A stretch of 64,000 nt of DNA from NCBI GenBank assembly GCA_036346205.1, contig JARFJB010000400.1:847001-911000 (forward strand), read 5' to 3'. The stretch is from Vesta saturnalis. Lineage: Eukaryota > Arthropoda > Insecta > Coleoptera > Lampyridae. Below, piece by piece: positions 34,119 to 44,137 of the stretch (the stretch's first letter is position 1; the number at the start of each line of letters is the position of its first letter). The notes under the pieces were generated by a model. That model ran no database searches and was not told the DNA's origin. It was given only the letters and a program-made list of their open reading frames with translations. A program made the position numbers and the translations under genes.

Positions 34119-34949
34119 TTAGAACTTGCTGCTTGAAATAATCATATTCAATGCTGCAGCAAGCCTACACAGCCTATCGCCGTTGTCGTTGGATCTATCA
34201 TGGATCGTACGTTTCCCTGCCACCAGTTTATTATGGCTTTCCTTGCTTATTTGGGCATTAAAGTCACTGATAATAATTGTTCTGTCGCTCCTAGGTATCT
34301 TTACGCCGATTTCCAGTAACATATCATATAGTTCCTGTTTTTCAGCCTGTTCCGACACTTCCGTTGGGGCATATACGTTTATTATCGATAGGTTTCTATC
34401 TTTCCCCTTTACTCGCAGGTATACAAGTCTTCCATCTACCGGTTCGAAGCACATGATGTTCTTTACTATTTTGTTTGCTACCATAAATCCTACCCCATTT
34501 CTTCCCTGTTTCTTTTCTCCTGAAAACATAAGCGTATACTGCTCTTTTTTTATTTCTCCGCTGCTTTTCCACCTTATTTCCTGTACTCGGGCTATATCTA
34601 TTTTATATCTTATTAATTCGTTCATTACTTCTTGCGTTTTTTCAGGTATTAATAACGTCCTTACATTCCAGGTCGCTACCCTTAGTACGTTCTTCTTCTT
34701 TTTCCTTTTCCTTGTTTTTTTACTAATTTTTTTGTTTTTAGTCCGATATTTATCGATCTTATAGTCCTTCAACCTGCATACGGTTGCTTCTGATGGTGTT
34801 ACTATTTTCCTTGTGTTTAGCGTTTTGAACTCTTCTATTGTGTATTTGTTTTTACCAGGTTTGTCTAGTTCATTTCCAGTTTGACGCATATTTTCGTCGC
34901 GATTATGTTTCTGTCCTACTTCACAGCTTGTCGTCAACGTTCTTTCCAT
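34119..34949 (-). pseudogene. Retroelement ORF2, APE-type endonuclease domain
   Basis: A 276-codon open stretch. After a basic leader (KKISKKTRKRKKKKN, about residues 73-87) the endonuclease starts RVATWNVRTL, then ARVQEIRWK (catalytic Glu), GRNGVGFMV, INVYAPTE, and ISDFNAQI, where the usual GDFN has Ser for Gly. It stops shortly after RLAAALNMIISS, before the final conserved SDH block, through a frameshift. This domain nicks target DNA to prime reverse transcription. The overlapping + strand frame is only its antisense. Confidence 0.85.
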
Positions 34950-34966
34950 CCAGTTTCTTGCTTTTA

Positions 34967-35851
34967 CTAGTTTTTTGACGTTTGTTGCTGTTGTCGTTTG
35001 GTATTTATGTTCGTTCTCGTTTCCTTCGTTAAGGCATCTTCTTCCTCTATCAGTTTGCTCGTTCTTCCTTGGTCTAATGCTTTTTCATTTCTTTCTTCTT
35101 TATTCCTGAAAGGGGCTAATGCCGTCTGTGCAGTTCTTGTTTCTTTTTGGTACTGCTCCTGTGGACTCTTTTTCACTGTAGGTAATTCCGCTTTCCTCAT
35201 CTGTTGATCCCTCGTTGCCTTCTGGTGTATTGTCCTTTCCTTCCTCATCTGATTCGTCCTCCCCCTGCTTCTGTTATGTAGCGTGTTGTTTCGCGTAAAG
35301 ATATTGTTGTTTTAGGTTTGGGTCTCCTATCATTTTATTTGTTAATTCTTGTTCTGTAAGCTGTACCCTAGTATACTCTTCGCCATATATGATGAGTTTA
35401 TCATATGCTAAGTTTGCCGTGTATCCCTCTTCTATAGCCTGCTTCATATGTTTAAGTAATACCCTACGTTCTTCCAAGATTGCTTTGGGGAAGTCGTCCG
35501 TGATCCATACTTTCGTGTTCTTTAAACTTTTAGGGACCCATATTCTAATACAAGTCTGTATCCTCTTTGGCTTCTTTCTTTTCTTCCTAATCTTCTTACT
35601 TCCTCGGTGTCTTGTTCCATGTTAATGTTGATACCCATTTCTCTCAGCAAAGTTCTGGTCTTCTCGTTCAATTTTATACTTGTTTCGTCTTCTTTCTCTG
35701 TAATTCCCTGTATCACGATCTTTCTTTTTCCTGTCTCCCTTTCCAATTCTGTTATGTACTTCTCCTGCTGTCTAAGCTTCGTTTCCAAAACCTTGTTTTG
35801 GTCCTTTAATTCATGATGTTCACGCCTCGTCTCTGCTATTTCTGCATGCAC
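34967..35851 (-). pseudogene. Retroelement ORF1, coiled-coil and RRM-like RNA-binding protein
   Basis: From 35,851 on the - strand: a coiled coil rich in Glu, Lys, Gln and Leu at leucine spacing (residues about 1-40), then KRKIVIQGITEKED (RNP2-like strand), LLREMGININM and EVRRLGRK, as in L1 ORF1-type RRM domains. After a frame change comes LEERRVLLKHMKQAIEEGY (35,477 onward), resembling the C-terminal domain. A Gln/Lys/Thr-rich tail reaches 34,967. The product would coat retroelement RNA. It is frameshifted and not functional here. Confidence 0.7.
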
Positions 35852-36680
35852 CTTATCTATTTTTATTTCTATATTTTCGATTCTGTTCTGTTCTCGTATA
35901 CATTCTGTTCAGTTTAACCTGTATGTCCTCTAATATTTTACCCATTTTACCGCACTGCCCTTAATAATTAAGCTGGTTTTTTGTTTGCTGGATTGCCTGT
36001 ATCTTTTTGTGTGACAAGTTCCTCTTGTCAGCTACTTGCATCTTTATGTCTTAATATGTAAAGTTCTTATATTGGGTTATTGCTTGTTGTTAGCTGTGGT
36101 TCCCTCAATCGATAATATGTGAAATTTTTGTATTGGGTAATTGCTTGTTATCATGTATAGTTCCCTCTATTGAACCCGACTCTTGCGTTTATCTGTTCTT
36201 CCTTTATTGTGCTAGTAGAGCCGTATGGTTTTGTTACTACAACTTCTCCTTAACGTTTGTCTTAAATACCTTTTTTCTTTTGTGGTGCCTATCGTAAACG
36301 CTTTATCGCTTGTGGCTTTTTATTTGCACGCAATTTGTGGTTCTTCCTTTTTGTGTAAGTTTCAAAATTCCCGGTTGTTTTAGCCTTTACCAGTTGGTAC
36401 CAACTATACTTTCCCGTCTTAATGTCCCGTTATCTTTACTCACTAGATTCGAAAATCGCCTTTATGCTATCTACCGCTTCTGTTTTTCCTTCTGAATTTA
36501 TCCGTTCATATCCTTCTCTGTCTCAATTTGTTTTTACAGGGATTTAGATTACTCACAGTTTTACTATGCTCTGTAGTTTTTTCTTCTTTTTTGTCGCAAA
36601 TTCTCGTTCATTCCGCTTTTCACAACACAACACCTTGTCACTATTTTCATCAATATATACGTGAGTAATTACTTTACCTA

Positions 36681-37384
36681 TATCACATACACAAGGTTCA
36701 AGCAATGACTCCAACAGATTATCCTCATCGTCTGGATTTTCCCAATTGGTATATTCAACAAAATCGAAATGAACCTTATTTTCTTCGAAGCATTTTGTTT
36801 ACAGATGAGGCATGTTTTACGAAAGATGGTTATTTCAATAGTCGCAATAGCCACATTTGGGATTATGAGAATTCCCACGCTATAGCTTTAAGAAAAGATC
36901 AACACAATTTTTCCATTAATATTTGGGGTGGTATAATATCGACAATACTATATTAGGGCCATATTTGTTACCTCCAAGACTAAATGGTGACTATTATTTG
37001 CATTTTCTAAGAACAATTTTGCCTGAGTAATTTGACGATTTACCTTCAAACGTTCGCAACAATATGTGGTTTCAACATGATGGGGCACCTGCTCATTTTT
37101 ATAGGAATGTTTGTGACCATTTGGACCAATTCTTTCCAAATCGATGGATAGGTAGAGGAGGTTTTGTGGCTTGGCTTGATCGGTCTCCAGATTTCAATCC
37201 TCTTGACTTCTTTTTATATGAAATACCAGTACTAAACCAAGAAGATCTTCTGGCAAGGGTGATAGCAGCATTTGGAGAAATTAGAGATAACCCTGGTATG
37301 CTTCGAAGAGTGCACTAATCCATGATTTGTCGAGCTAATTTATGCATTGAGCAAAATGGAGGGCATTTTGAGAATTTATTGTAA
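36681..37384 (+). pseudogene. Mariner transposase, catalytic half
   Basis: The frame resumes with YHIHKVQAM, DYPHRLDFPNWY, then ILFTDEACFTKDG (first catalytic Asp), HNFSINIWGG, MWFQHDGAPAHF (second Asp) and FPNRWIGRGG, RSPDFNPLDFFLYE with the third Asp, ending NGGHFENLL and a stop at 37,382-37,384. Between the second Asp and the Asp of PLDF there are 41 residues, a DD41D spacing. Two or three frameshifts and a stop interrupt it. It is the other half of 28,518-28,848. Confidence 0.88.
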
Positions 37385-37897
37385 TAATTTTTTTTTAAAT
37401 AATAATTATTACTCATTGTATCTTAAGTTACTATTGTGCATCAAAAAGAGATTGACTCTTTAGGTGCATCATCTCATAATATTCCAATTTTCCCGAAAAC
37501 TACTTACTTTAGAGCTTTACACAAGGTAAACATGTTTTTTTAAAAGACTTTAGATATTCAAAAACTGTCACTGAAATTCATTTTATGCTAGTGACGTAGA
37601 AGTTACAGGGTTAAATACTTCAAATAACCCCTATATCTACGCCTCTGACGTATTTAAAAATTACCTCATACGTTGCACAACACGTCATTCCTTGATGTGT
37701 TATAAGTCAACCGAATCTCATTTATGTACCAATATTTTAGGAGTTACGGGCAAAAAACGAAATTTTTTTTTTCTTTAACGACCTGTATCTAATAAACGAC
37801 ACATCTTCAAGGGTCCGTTTATGGGAACTTTTTTCATATTTAGAGGTATACTTTCACCTTCCGACGTTTGTTGCAAATATTTACGGGACACTCTGTA

Positions 37898-38240
37898 CAA
37901 ATTAGGAAATGTAGAGACCAAACTATAGCATTAACCTCTAATAAGGGCCTCACCAAAGATACAGTTAATGTTATTGAAGTCTATTGTATTTCTTTTCAGA
38001 AACCGTAATATTTTATTTGCACTGAAAAATATGTTCCTAAAAGTCCACTTACAGTCAAACAAAACTCCAAAGTTTCTAAGAAGATTTGTTTTTCAATAAG
38101 CTCTCCCTCAAAGTGATATGCTCAAGACAATGTAAGGCTGGATTTACTAAATTGAATGTATTTACACTTATTAGTGTTAAGATTCATTCTATTACTTTTA
38201 CACCAAGTATAAAATATGTTTAATTTATTTTGAAAATACT
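37898..38240 (-). pseudogene. Jockey-type retroelement, upstream half of a split RT region
   Basis: On the - strand, with stops, the sequence encodes VIQYFQNKLNIFYTWC, NRMNLNTNKCKYIQFS, then TVSLVRPLLE, NAIVWS. These are the end of the palm and the SLVRP..EY...VW box of jockey RTs. It stops exactly at the TA flanking the mariner end at 37,895 and continues at 27,959. The first part overlaps the 237-bp tandem duplication at 38,133. Confidence 0.75.
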
Positions 38241-38604
38241 GAATTACATTTATCATGGCGTGATGATTGAATTTTCTGAAATTATTTCAGGCACGTTTAA
38301 CAGCGACACTCGAGAATACCTGGCGAATTATATTTGAATGACGTTGTATACTCTAATCCTGAAAGTAAGTAAGGCTGGATTTACTAAATTGAATGTATTT
38401 ACACTTATTAGTGTTAAGATTCATTCTATTACTTTTACACCAAGTATAAAATATGTTTAATTTATTTTGAAAATACTGAATTACATTTATCATGGCGTGA
38501 TGATTGAATTTTCTGAAATTATTTCAGGCACGTTTAACGGCGACACTCGAGAATACCTGGCGAATTATATTTGAATGACGTTGTATACTCTAATCCTGAA
38601 AGTA
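38133..38604. repeat. 237-bp direct tandem duplication
   Basis: The unit 38,133-38,367 is repeated at 38,370-38,604 (period 237) with a single difference noticed by eye (TTTAACAGCG against TTTAACGGCG). The unit spans the junction between the - strand jockey fragment and the + strand jockey fragment, so the duplication is younger than the joining of the two. Confidence 0.9.
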
Positions 38605-38689
38605 TAGGTAATGGATTCAGACAATACTTTAGTATTGTGTTTGCCCCTCCACACGTAATTCATCCTTCTAATCTAAGGTTTGATTAAAA

Positions 38690-39280
38690 ATCTTCAATAT
38701 GTAGAAGAGACTATAGATAAACTTTGGTTTACGGTGACGGCTGGCTTAGATCAAGTTTCGTGGTTCCTAATAAAAGATTGCAGTAGCTCATTTCTTCAAC
38801 CCTTGAGATATCGGTTCAATTTATATTTAAAAACTTAAACATTCCCTGATATAGGGAAAATGGCAAAAGTTGTACCTATACTTAAAAATGGAGATTCAGG
38901 AAATTTGGAGAATTACAGACCCATCTCTATACTTTCCAATTTTTTTTAAACACATGAGATAATATTACATAATGTCATTTATTCATCTCTCTCTCTCCTT
39001 ATATCTCTAATATCCAACATGGTTTTGTTGAAACAAGATCAACCACAACTAATTTGGCTGCCCTGACCCAATTCTTAGCCGAATCACTAGATAAGAACAA
39101 ACAAGTCGACGTCATTTATATGGACGTAGCTAAAGCGTCCGATCGCATTAATCATTCTTTGCTGCTTTATAAGCTCAATGGTTATGGGTTTAATTCTTCA
39201 TTAATCACCCTGTTCAAATCTTATTTTTGTTCACGATTACAATGTGTTGCCTGTAACGGGTTCACATCTGTGCCATATGT
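38690..39280 (+). pseudogene. Jockey-type reverse transcriptase fragment, + strand
   Basis: With stops and shifts the + strand encodes LDQVSWFLIKDCSSSFLQPL, TFPDIGKMAKVVPILKNGDS, ENYRPISILSNF (RT motif 1/2), then HGFVETRSTTTNLAALTQFL and VDVIYMDVAKASDRINHSLL (motif A, catalytic Asp), LNGYGFNSSLI and SVPYVQGVP. It ends at the GVPQGS box because a mariner-type end begins there. It is convergent with the - strand jockey at 37.9-38.2 kb and is a separate copy. Confidence 0.85.
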
Positions 39281-41450
39281 ACAGGGTGTCCCAACAATAG
39301 AGTAAAGTAAGTTTATGCTTAACTAGAATTATTTGTGTAAATATTGTATGGACCATGGTGTAGAGGTAAGAAGTGTGCATTTTTTTTAAATATTGGAAGT
39401 TATACAGGGTGTGCCAGAAAAGCAGGACGTGAAAAAGTATGATTTTTTTAAATAGAACACCCCGTATTTGATTTTAGTTTTTAATTCTACGTGTCCATAC
39501 AAACATATTTTGTCATACAAAAGATTGGCTGAAAGTTTTTAGTTCTTGAGATATTCGCGTTTAAAGATTATTATGGTCATTTTCGTGGGGTTGATGAATG
39601 GGCAATTGTTCCGTTATTTCACAATAAAAAATTGATATTTCGTGTGAAAAATGAGTGATATTATACTAACGTTTAGACCGAGTAGTATTTCTAATTTTCT
39701 CAACAGGGTGTTTGTTATAACCATTCAAATTTGAAAATTCTCAAATTAAAAAAATCAGTTTTTTAATTGCACACCATTTTAATTGCACACAGTGTATTCC
39801 TCTGAAAATTGGGTGAGATTTGAAAAAGTTATGGGCCAAAACCCACTCGGTTGACAAAAACTATATTTATTTTATTTATTTTCTTTAATAGTTAATGTAT
39901 GGTTTAAATAGGTATTTTCTTACGTATTTAATAAACATCAACATTGAAAAAAAATTGTTGTTTCACGTAGTTTGAATGTTGTACAAAATGAAACTTATGC
40001 TTATACTTGTGCCCTTTTTAATGGCACGTCAAAAAACATTTTTTAAATGCCAGCTGAGTCAAATATCACTCGGTTGACAGAACCACAGAGTGTGCTATGA
40101 TTTACTTGCGTATTTGATAAACGTCAAAACTGAAGTAACCTATTGTTTGTTGTAGTTTGAACGTTGTAACACCCAATTTTACTATTGTGCTGTTATTTAA
40201 GACAAAATAGTTTATTCTACAGAAGAAAGAGTTGAAATGATTTTCATTTATGGTGCAAAAAACGAATGTGCGCGAAAGACAGAGCAAACATTTAACGGTA
40301 GACATCCAGATAAAAATGTTTCGCATGTGTATGTGTTACAACTTGTGAAAAAGTTTAAAGAATCCGGATCAGTAGGCAATGCCAAACGAAATACGTTTAG
40401 AGTATTAAATGAAGCAGCTCAGATTGAAGTGTTGGGTCATTTTGGGGCAGATCCAACTACTTGCATTAGAAAAGTTTCATAACAAATTGGAATATCGATT
40501 GACTCAATACATAAGGGTACAAAATTACATAAGTTCCATCCCTACAAATTGCAAATACTTCGAAATAATGTCAGATCGGATTAATAGATAACTGAATCTA
40601 CTAAAAATATTTGCTTCTCGGATGAGTGTACTTTTTTCCTAAATGGTCAAGTGAACAAGCAAAATTGTCGTTACTGGTCAGGTGAAAATCCCCATCTATT
40701 CCGAGAAGGTCATACGCAATACTCCCAGGAAATAAATGTTTGGGCAGGATTTTAGGCAGCACCATAATAGATCCCTTATTTATAAATGGTTCTCTTACCG
40801 GGGAGGTATATCTAGATATGCTTCGGGACGTAGTTGACGTACTGATCACTGAATCTTTAGAAAATCAAAGAGATCAGCACGGAAATCCTTTACTTGAAGA
40901 AGACCTAATATACTTTGATCAAGATGGTGTACCTGCGCACTACGCAATCCCTGTACGTGATTGGTTGAATATCACATTCCCTGGTAGGTGGATAGGAAGA
41001 AGAGGAGCAGTAGAATGGCCATCAAGGTCTTGTGATCTCAGTCCAAATAACCTTTGGGGTAATCTCAAATCAGTAAAACAGCACCACTAAACAGTCAACA
41101 CTTAAAAAATCGTATAACAGCTGCGTGTAGGGCTATCAGGCCAAAAATTTTTCAAAAAGTGCGCGAGGAATTTTATCAACGTCTTTTTTATTGGAAAGAA
41201 ATGGTGAACATTTTGAACAATTCATAAAATGACATACGTTTGAGCTACTCCAACTAATTTGTATTGTTTTTCTGTGAATGCTTTTTTTTATTTTTTTATT
41301 TAACCATACATTAACTATTAAAGAAAATAAATAAGGTTTTTGTCAACCGAGTGGTTTTTGGTTTATAACTTTTTCAAATCTCACCCCATTCTCAAAAGGA
41401 ACACACTGGTGTGTTGATAATGAAAGGGGCTTTCAAATGGTCTATAACAA
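39281..41450 (+). mobile_element. Degraded mariner-like element with layered ends
   Basis: Three terminus-like strings lie in the left flank: TACAGGGTGTCCCA at 39,281, TACAGGGTGTGCC at 39,403 and ACAGGGTGTTTGTTATA at about 39,705. The clear inverted arms are about 39,705-39,910 and 41,295-41,450 (both containing CACTCGGTTGACAAAAAC or its complement). A broken + strand transposase lies between them. Outer limits and target duplication are unresolved, and the two outermost strings have no visible partner on the right. Confidence 0.65.
40201..41227 (+). pseudogene. Mariner transposase, frameshifted and partly deleted
   Basis: The frame starts YSTEERVEMIFIYGA, with HTH part VYVLQLVKKFKESGSVGNA and ADPTTCIRKVS, then loses a segment. 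The catalytic part reads ICFSDECTFFLNGQVN (first Asp), EINVWAGIL, GSLTGEVYLDML, LIYFDQDGVPAHYA (second Asp), FPGRWIGRRGAVEWPSRSCD. The third box reads SPNNLWGNLKS where relatives have PLDFFLWG, so the third catalytic Asp is gone. It ends near MVNILNNS and TAA at 41,225-41,227. Confidence 0.85.
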
Positions 41451-41589
41451 GTGGGGTAAGTGCATTTTAGATTTTAAAATTGGAGTTGCTAGGGGTTACA
41501 GGGTTGAACATATCAAGACCCCTTGACTGTCAAAAATGTTCCCACCTAAAACAAAAATTGACGATTATTGAATGTTTTGTTGTTTTTGA

Positions 41590-41868
41590 ATTACAGGGAG
41601 AGGATGTGTCGATCAGATGGTTGCTCTCCAGCAGGTGATCGAAAAGTGTTTAAGGGTAAAAAGGAAGCTGTGGGAAATATTAAATGAATATGGCGTAAAT
41701 AAAGGTCTAATAAATGGAATAAGGGCAGTATACAACGGTAGTCGGGCATGTGTTAGGGTGAGAGGAGGTGTGAGTGAATGCTTTAATATTGAGCAAGGAG
41801 TGTGACAAGGCTGTGTGATGTCACCGTGATTGTTCAATGTATACATGGATAAATGTGCTTGCGTGTGC

Positions 41869-41869
<1 letters not shown>
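41590..41869 (+). pseudogene. Non-LTR reverse transcriptase scrap
   Basis: The + strand reads GRGCVDQMVALQQVIEKCLR, KRKLWEILNEYGVNKGL, GSRACVRVRGGVSECFNIEQ, GV, stop, QGCVMSP, stop, LFNVYMDKC before running into (TA)n. In relatives about 15-20 residues with motif A (xFxDxxxAYD) lie between EKCLR and LWEIL; they are missing here, so the first catalytic Asp is deleted. The (TA)n on its right may have grown from the insertion site or recombined with it. Confidence 0.7.

Positions 41870-41929
<60 letters not shown>
41870..41929. repeat. (TA)n microsatellite
   Basis: About 60 bp of TA repeat directly after the RT scrap. Confidence 0.95.
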
Positions 41930-41934
<5 letters not shown>

Positions 41935-42029
41935 AAGACATTATTCGGAACAACTTGTGTTTATTAACGTGAAAATATATAATATTCAATGTTTCGAACT
42001 TACTATGTCACCTTTGCCAAGAATATTTA

Positions 42030-42031
<2 letters not shown>

Positions 42032-42075
<44 letters not shown>
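42032..42075. repeat. (TA)n microsatellite
   Basis: About 44 bp of TA repeat. The 100 bp separating it from the previous tract (41,930-42,031) may be a small insert that split one original tract. Confidence 0.93.
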
Positions 42076-42078
<3 letters not shown>

Positions 42079-43112
42079 CTTCGCGAAGGTTTACAATAAA
42101 ATTAAATGTTATTAATAACCTTAAAATTGCACACAAAATGATTAGTTCAATGTCATAATTTCACGACCCATGTCAATATGTAGGCTGAAAAACATTTAAG
42201 TTCGTTTTCTTTTGGTTAACAACGTATTAAACTTTCCTAAACATTCCTAAAATAAATTTAACTCTGATTTTTGCAAAACAGTTACATCTAGTAGTCTAAT
42301 TTTTAAAGGTAATATGGCTAAAACGGATATGTACTTAAGATTTGCATATTAATAAGTATCACAATTGCCTGTCCACGAAATTCTTGCATGAATATCAAAC
42401 TGTGTACAGTTTGCAGAATGTCGTCGCTTCTTTAAGACGAGATAAGATAAAAGGTAATGGTCAATACAATCGTAATTAATTAGTTAAAATGCGGTAGCCG
42501 GTTATCAATTTCTCTACATATGGTAAAGTTATTGCATGGACGTTTTAATCGCATGGTATAGTGAGTTTCGTCCAATATTCTTTTACAAAGTGTTATACGC
42601 ATTAATGTTAAAATTGATCAAGTTAATGAATATCTACAATCGTCACAATTAGTAGGTATAGTATTTCATTTCGACAGCTAATCAAATACTAAATAAATTG
42701 GAAACAATGGTCAATATCAATTTTACTTTACGTTCGCGACGGCCTTCAGTATTTTATGCATTGAAATTTATTGCACATTATTTGTTACCTTAAAAAGTTT
42801 TGTTAGCTATAAATAATATTATAGATTTTCATGGTTTTATGTAGCGGTTGTTTTAACAAAGCACTTACGGAATAAATATTTCCTTGATCTTTTTGGAGGC
42901 GAACGAACTAATTTAAATAATATCAATTCAGTCAATTTATAATGTGGCTAATTATATTAATTAATCGGCCTTATTAGTTGTGCAACATTAGACTGCTACA
43001 AGTGTTTTTATTATTAAACTGAACGCGCTCGTTTAAATAGGTATAAAAACTTATAAAATATAAACAAAGCCACTGTTTTATTAACTACAAATACTACCCC
43101 ATTGTCTAAGAG

Positions 43113-43115
<3 letters not shown>
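42076..43115. other. Unrecognised AT-rich region
   Basis: About 1 kb with no open frame, repeat pair or known motif that I could recognise. Confidence 0.45.

Positions 43116-43168
<53 letters not shown>
43116..43168. repeat. (TA)n microsatellite, left half
   Basis: About 53 bp of TA repeat that ends at the first base of the mariner at 43,169. With the tract at 45,915 it appears to be one original microsatellite split by that insertion. Confidence 0.95.
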
Positions 43169-43171
<3 letters not shown>

Positions 43172-43772
43172 GGTGATTGATTAGTGCGATAAAGTTCAGT
43201 ATCTTCTATGTCCTTCGAAGTATCAAAGCAAACGTTACGGGAGATTATAGCCATCATTAAGCTTCATATTTTAAAATTAGTTACAATGTTACAGGGTGTT
43301 CCATAACGCCGTGCCACACTAAAGTTAAATTTTTTTAAACGAAACACCCTATATTTTAATTTAAATTTGAAATCCGCTTCACTTCCTCATTACAAAAATA
43401 TATACTTGTAATATGTTATACAGGGTATTTAAAAAGTTATAACCACTTTTCCATGAAAATCGTAACAAGTTCACCGCCCTGTATAATTTCAAAGGGCTAC
43501 AAGAACAATGATCTGTTGCAGCCGTAGCCTTTTAATAATTGTCAAATTTTATAAAAATGATTGAGTTTGTGAATATTCGTTAAATTGATTACAGGGTGAG
43601 TCAAAACATCAATTCATTATTTTCTCAGTTTTTTCAAATGGATTAACCTGTATTTTATATCACTATCGAAAAGTACTATTGTTTTACTTATATTTTTGTT
43701 ACGCATTCCCTATGCCCAAAATTATTAGTTTTTGAGATATTTTCATTTTTATATTCAAAGTATTAATTATGT

Positions 43773-43938
43773 AATTAAAAATTATTATTAAATTTTATTA
43801 AATACATAAATAAAAAGTTTACCTCGAGTAGGATTTGAACCTACGACCTGTACTTTGCTAGAGTACCGCGCTACCAACTGCGCCACCAAGGTTCAAGCCC
43901 CAATCGATGTAAATTTTGTCTTTTTTTATTAATTATGT
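43773..43938 (-). mobile_element. tRNA-containing insert flanked by 10-bp target duplication
   Basis: TTAATTATGT occurs at 43,763-43,772 and again at 43,929-43,938, bracketing 156 bp. The mirror position in the right arm has ACATAATTAA once (45,311-45,320) with the flanking arm sequence continuous, which is the empty site. The insert contains a complete tRNA-like unit on the - strand, preceded by about 36 nt and followed by an AT-rich tail. It could be a short SINE or a retroposed tRNA transcript. Confidence 0.75.
43820..43892 (-). tRNA. tRNA-like gene, anticodon AGC, atypical
   Basis: The 73-nt - strand sequence folds as a full cloverleaf: acceptor ACCTTGG with TCGAGGT (one G-T and one T-G pair), D stem GCGC/GCGC, anticodon stem GTACT/AGTAC with loop CTAGCAA, T stem GTAGG/CCTAC, discriminator A. 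A box (TGGCGCAGTTGG) and B box (GGTTCAAATCC) match consensus, and TTTTT follows three bases after the end. Anticodon AGC would read Ala codons, but the third acceptor pair is C-G, not the G-U pair needed for alanylation, so a functional tRNA-Ala is unlikely. It lies inside a transposon arm. Confidence 0.65.
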
Positions 43939-44137
43939 GTCTAAATGTTTGCCAATTATGAGTTGGCCATGATTTATTTGTCAAAAACTGACTGTTTACT
44001 ATTATTGTCTGTGAATATAGTGGTCAAATAACGAATACAGGAATAAAAACAAGTATACTACAAACAAATTTTACAAAAAATTACAATTATGAACAAATAA
44101 AACCAATACTAATTTCCTAAACTACAATAAAAGTTAA

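Larger units (their letters stand above)
31853..36655 (-). mobile_element. Non-LTR retroelement with ORF1 and APE/RT ORF2
   Basis: A - strand element of about 4.8 kb. It has a 5' UTR of about 0.8 kb (36,655-35,880), ORF1 (35,851-34,967), ORF2 (34,949 to about 31,980) and a short 3' UTR ending in (TA)n. ORF2 has an apurinic-type endonuclease and an RT resembling proteins often labelled craniofacial development protein 2-like, close to RTE/Proto2-type clades; ORF1 is coiled-coil and L1-ORF1-like. Clade assignment is tentative. Stops and frameshifts show it is dead. It interrupts the mariner at 27,962-37,895. Confidence 0.85.
27962..37895 (+). mobile_element. Mariner-like element split by a later retroelement insertion
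   Basis: Left arm 27,962-28,374 (CAGGGTGTCCCGTAAATATT) and right arm 37,471-37,895 (its complement, ending GGGACACTCTG) are inverted copies of about 415-425 bp, flanked by TA on both sides. A + strand transposase begins after the left arm and resumes before the right arm. The 7.8 kb between 28,849 and 36,660 is foreign. GTGAGT at 28,843-28,848 and again at 36,661-36,666 could be the target duplication of that inner insertion. The intact mariner would have been about 2.1 kb. Confidence 0.85.

Noticed and set aside
34126..34764. 212-codon + strand frame rich in Leu, Phe and Ser
   Set aside because: It is the antisense of the retroelement endonuclease domain on the - strand, which has clear family motifs.
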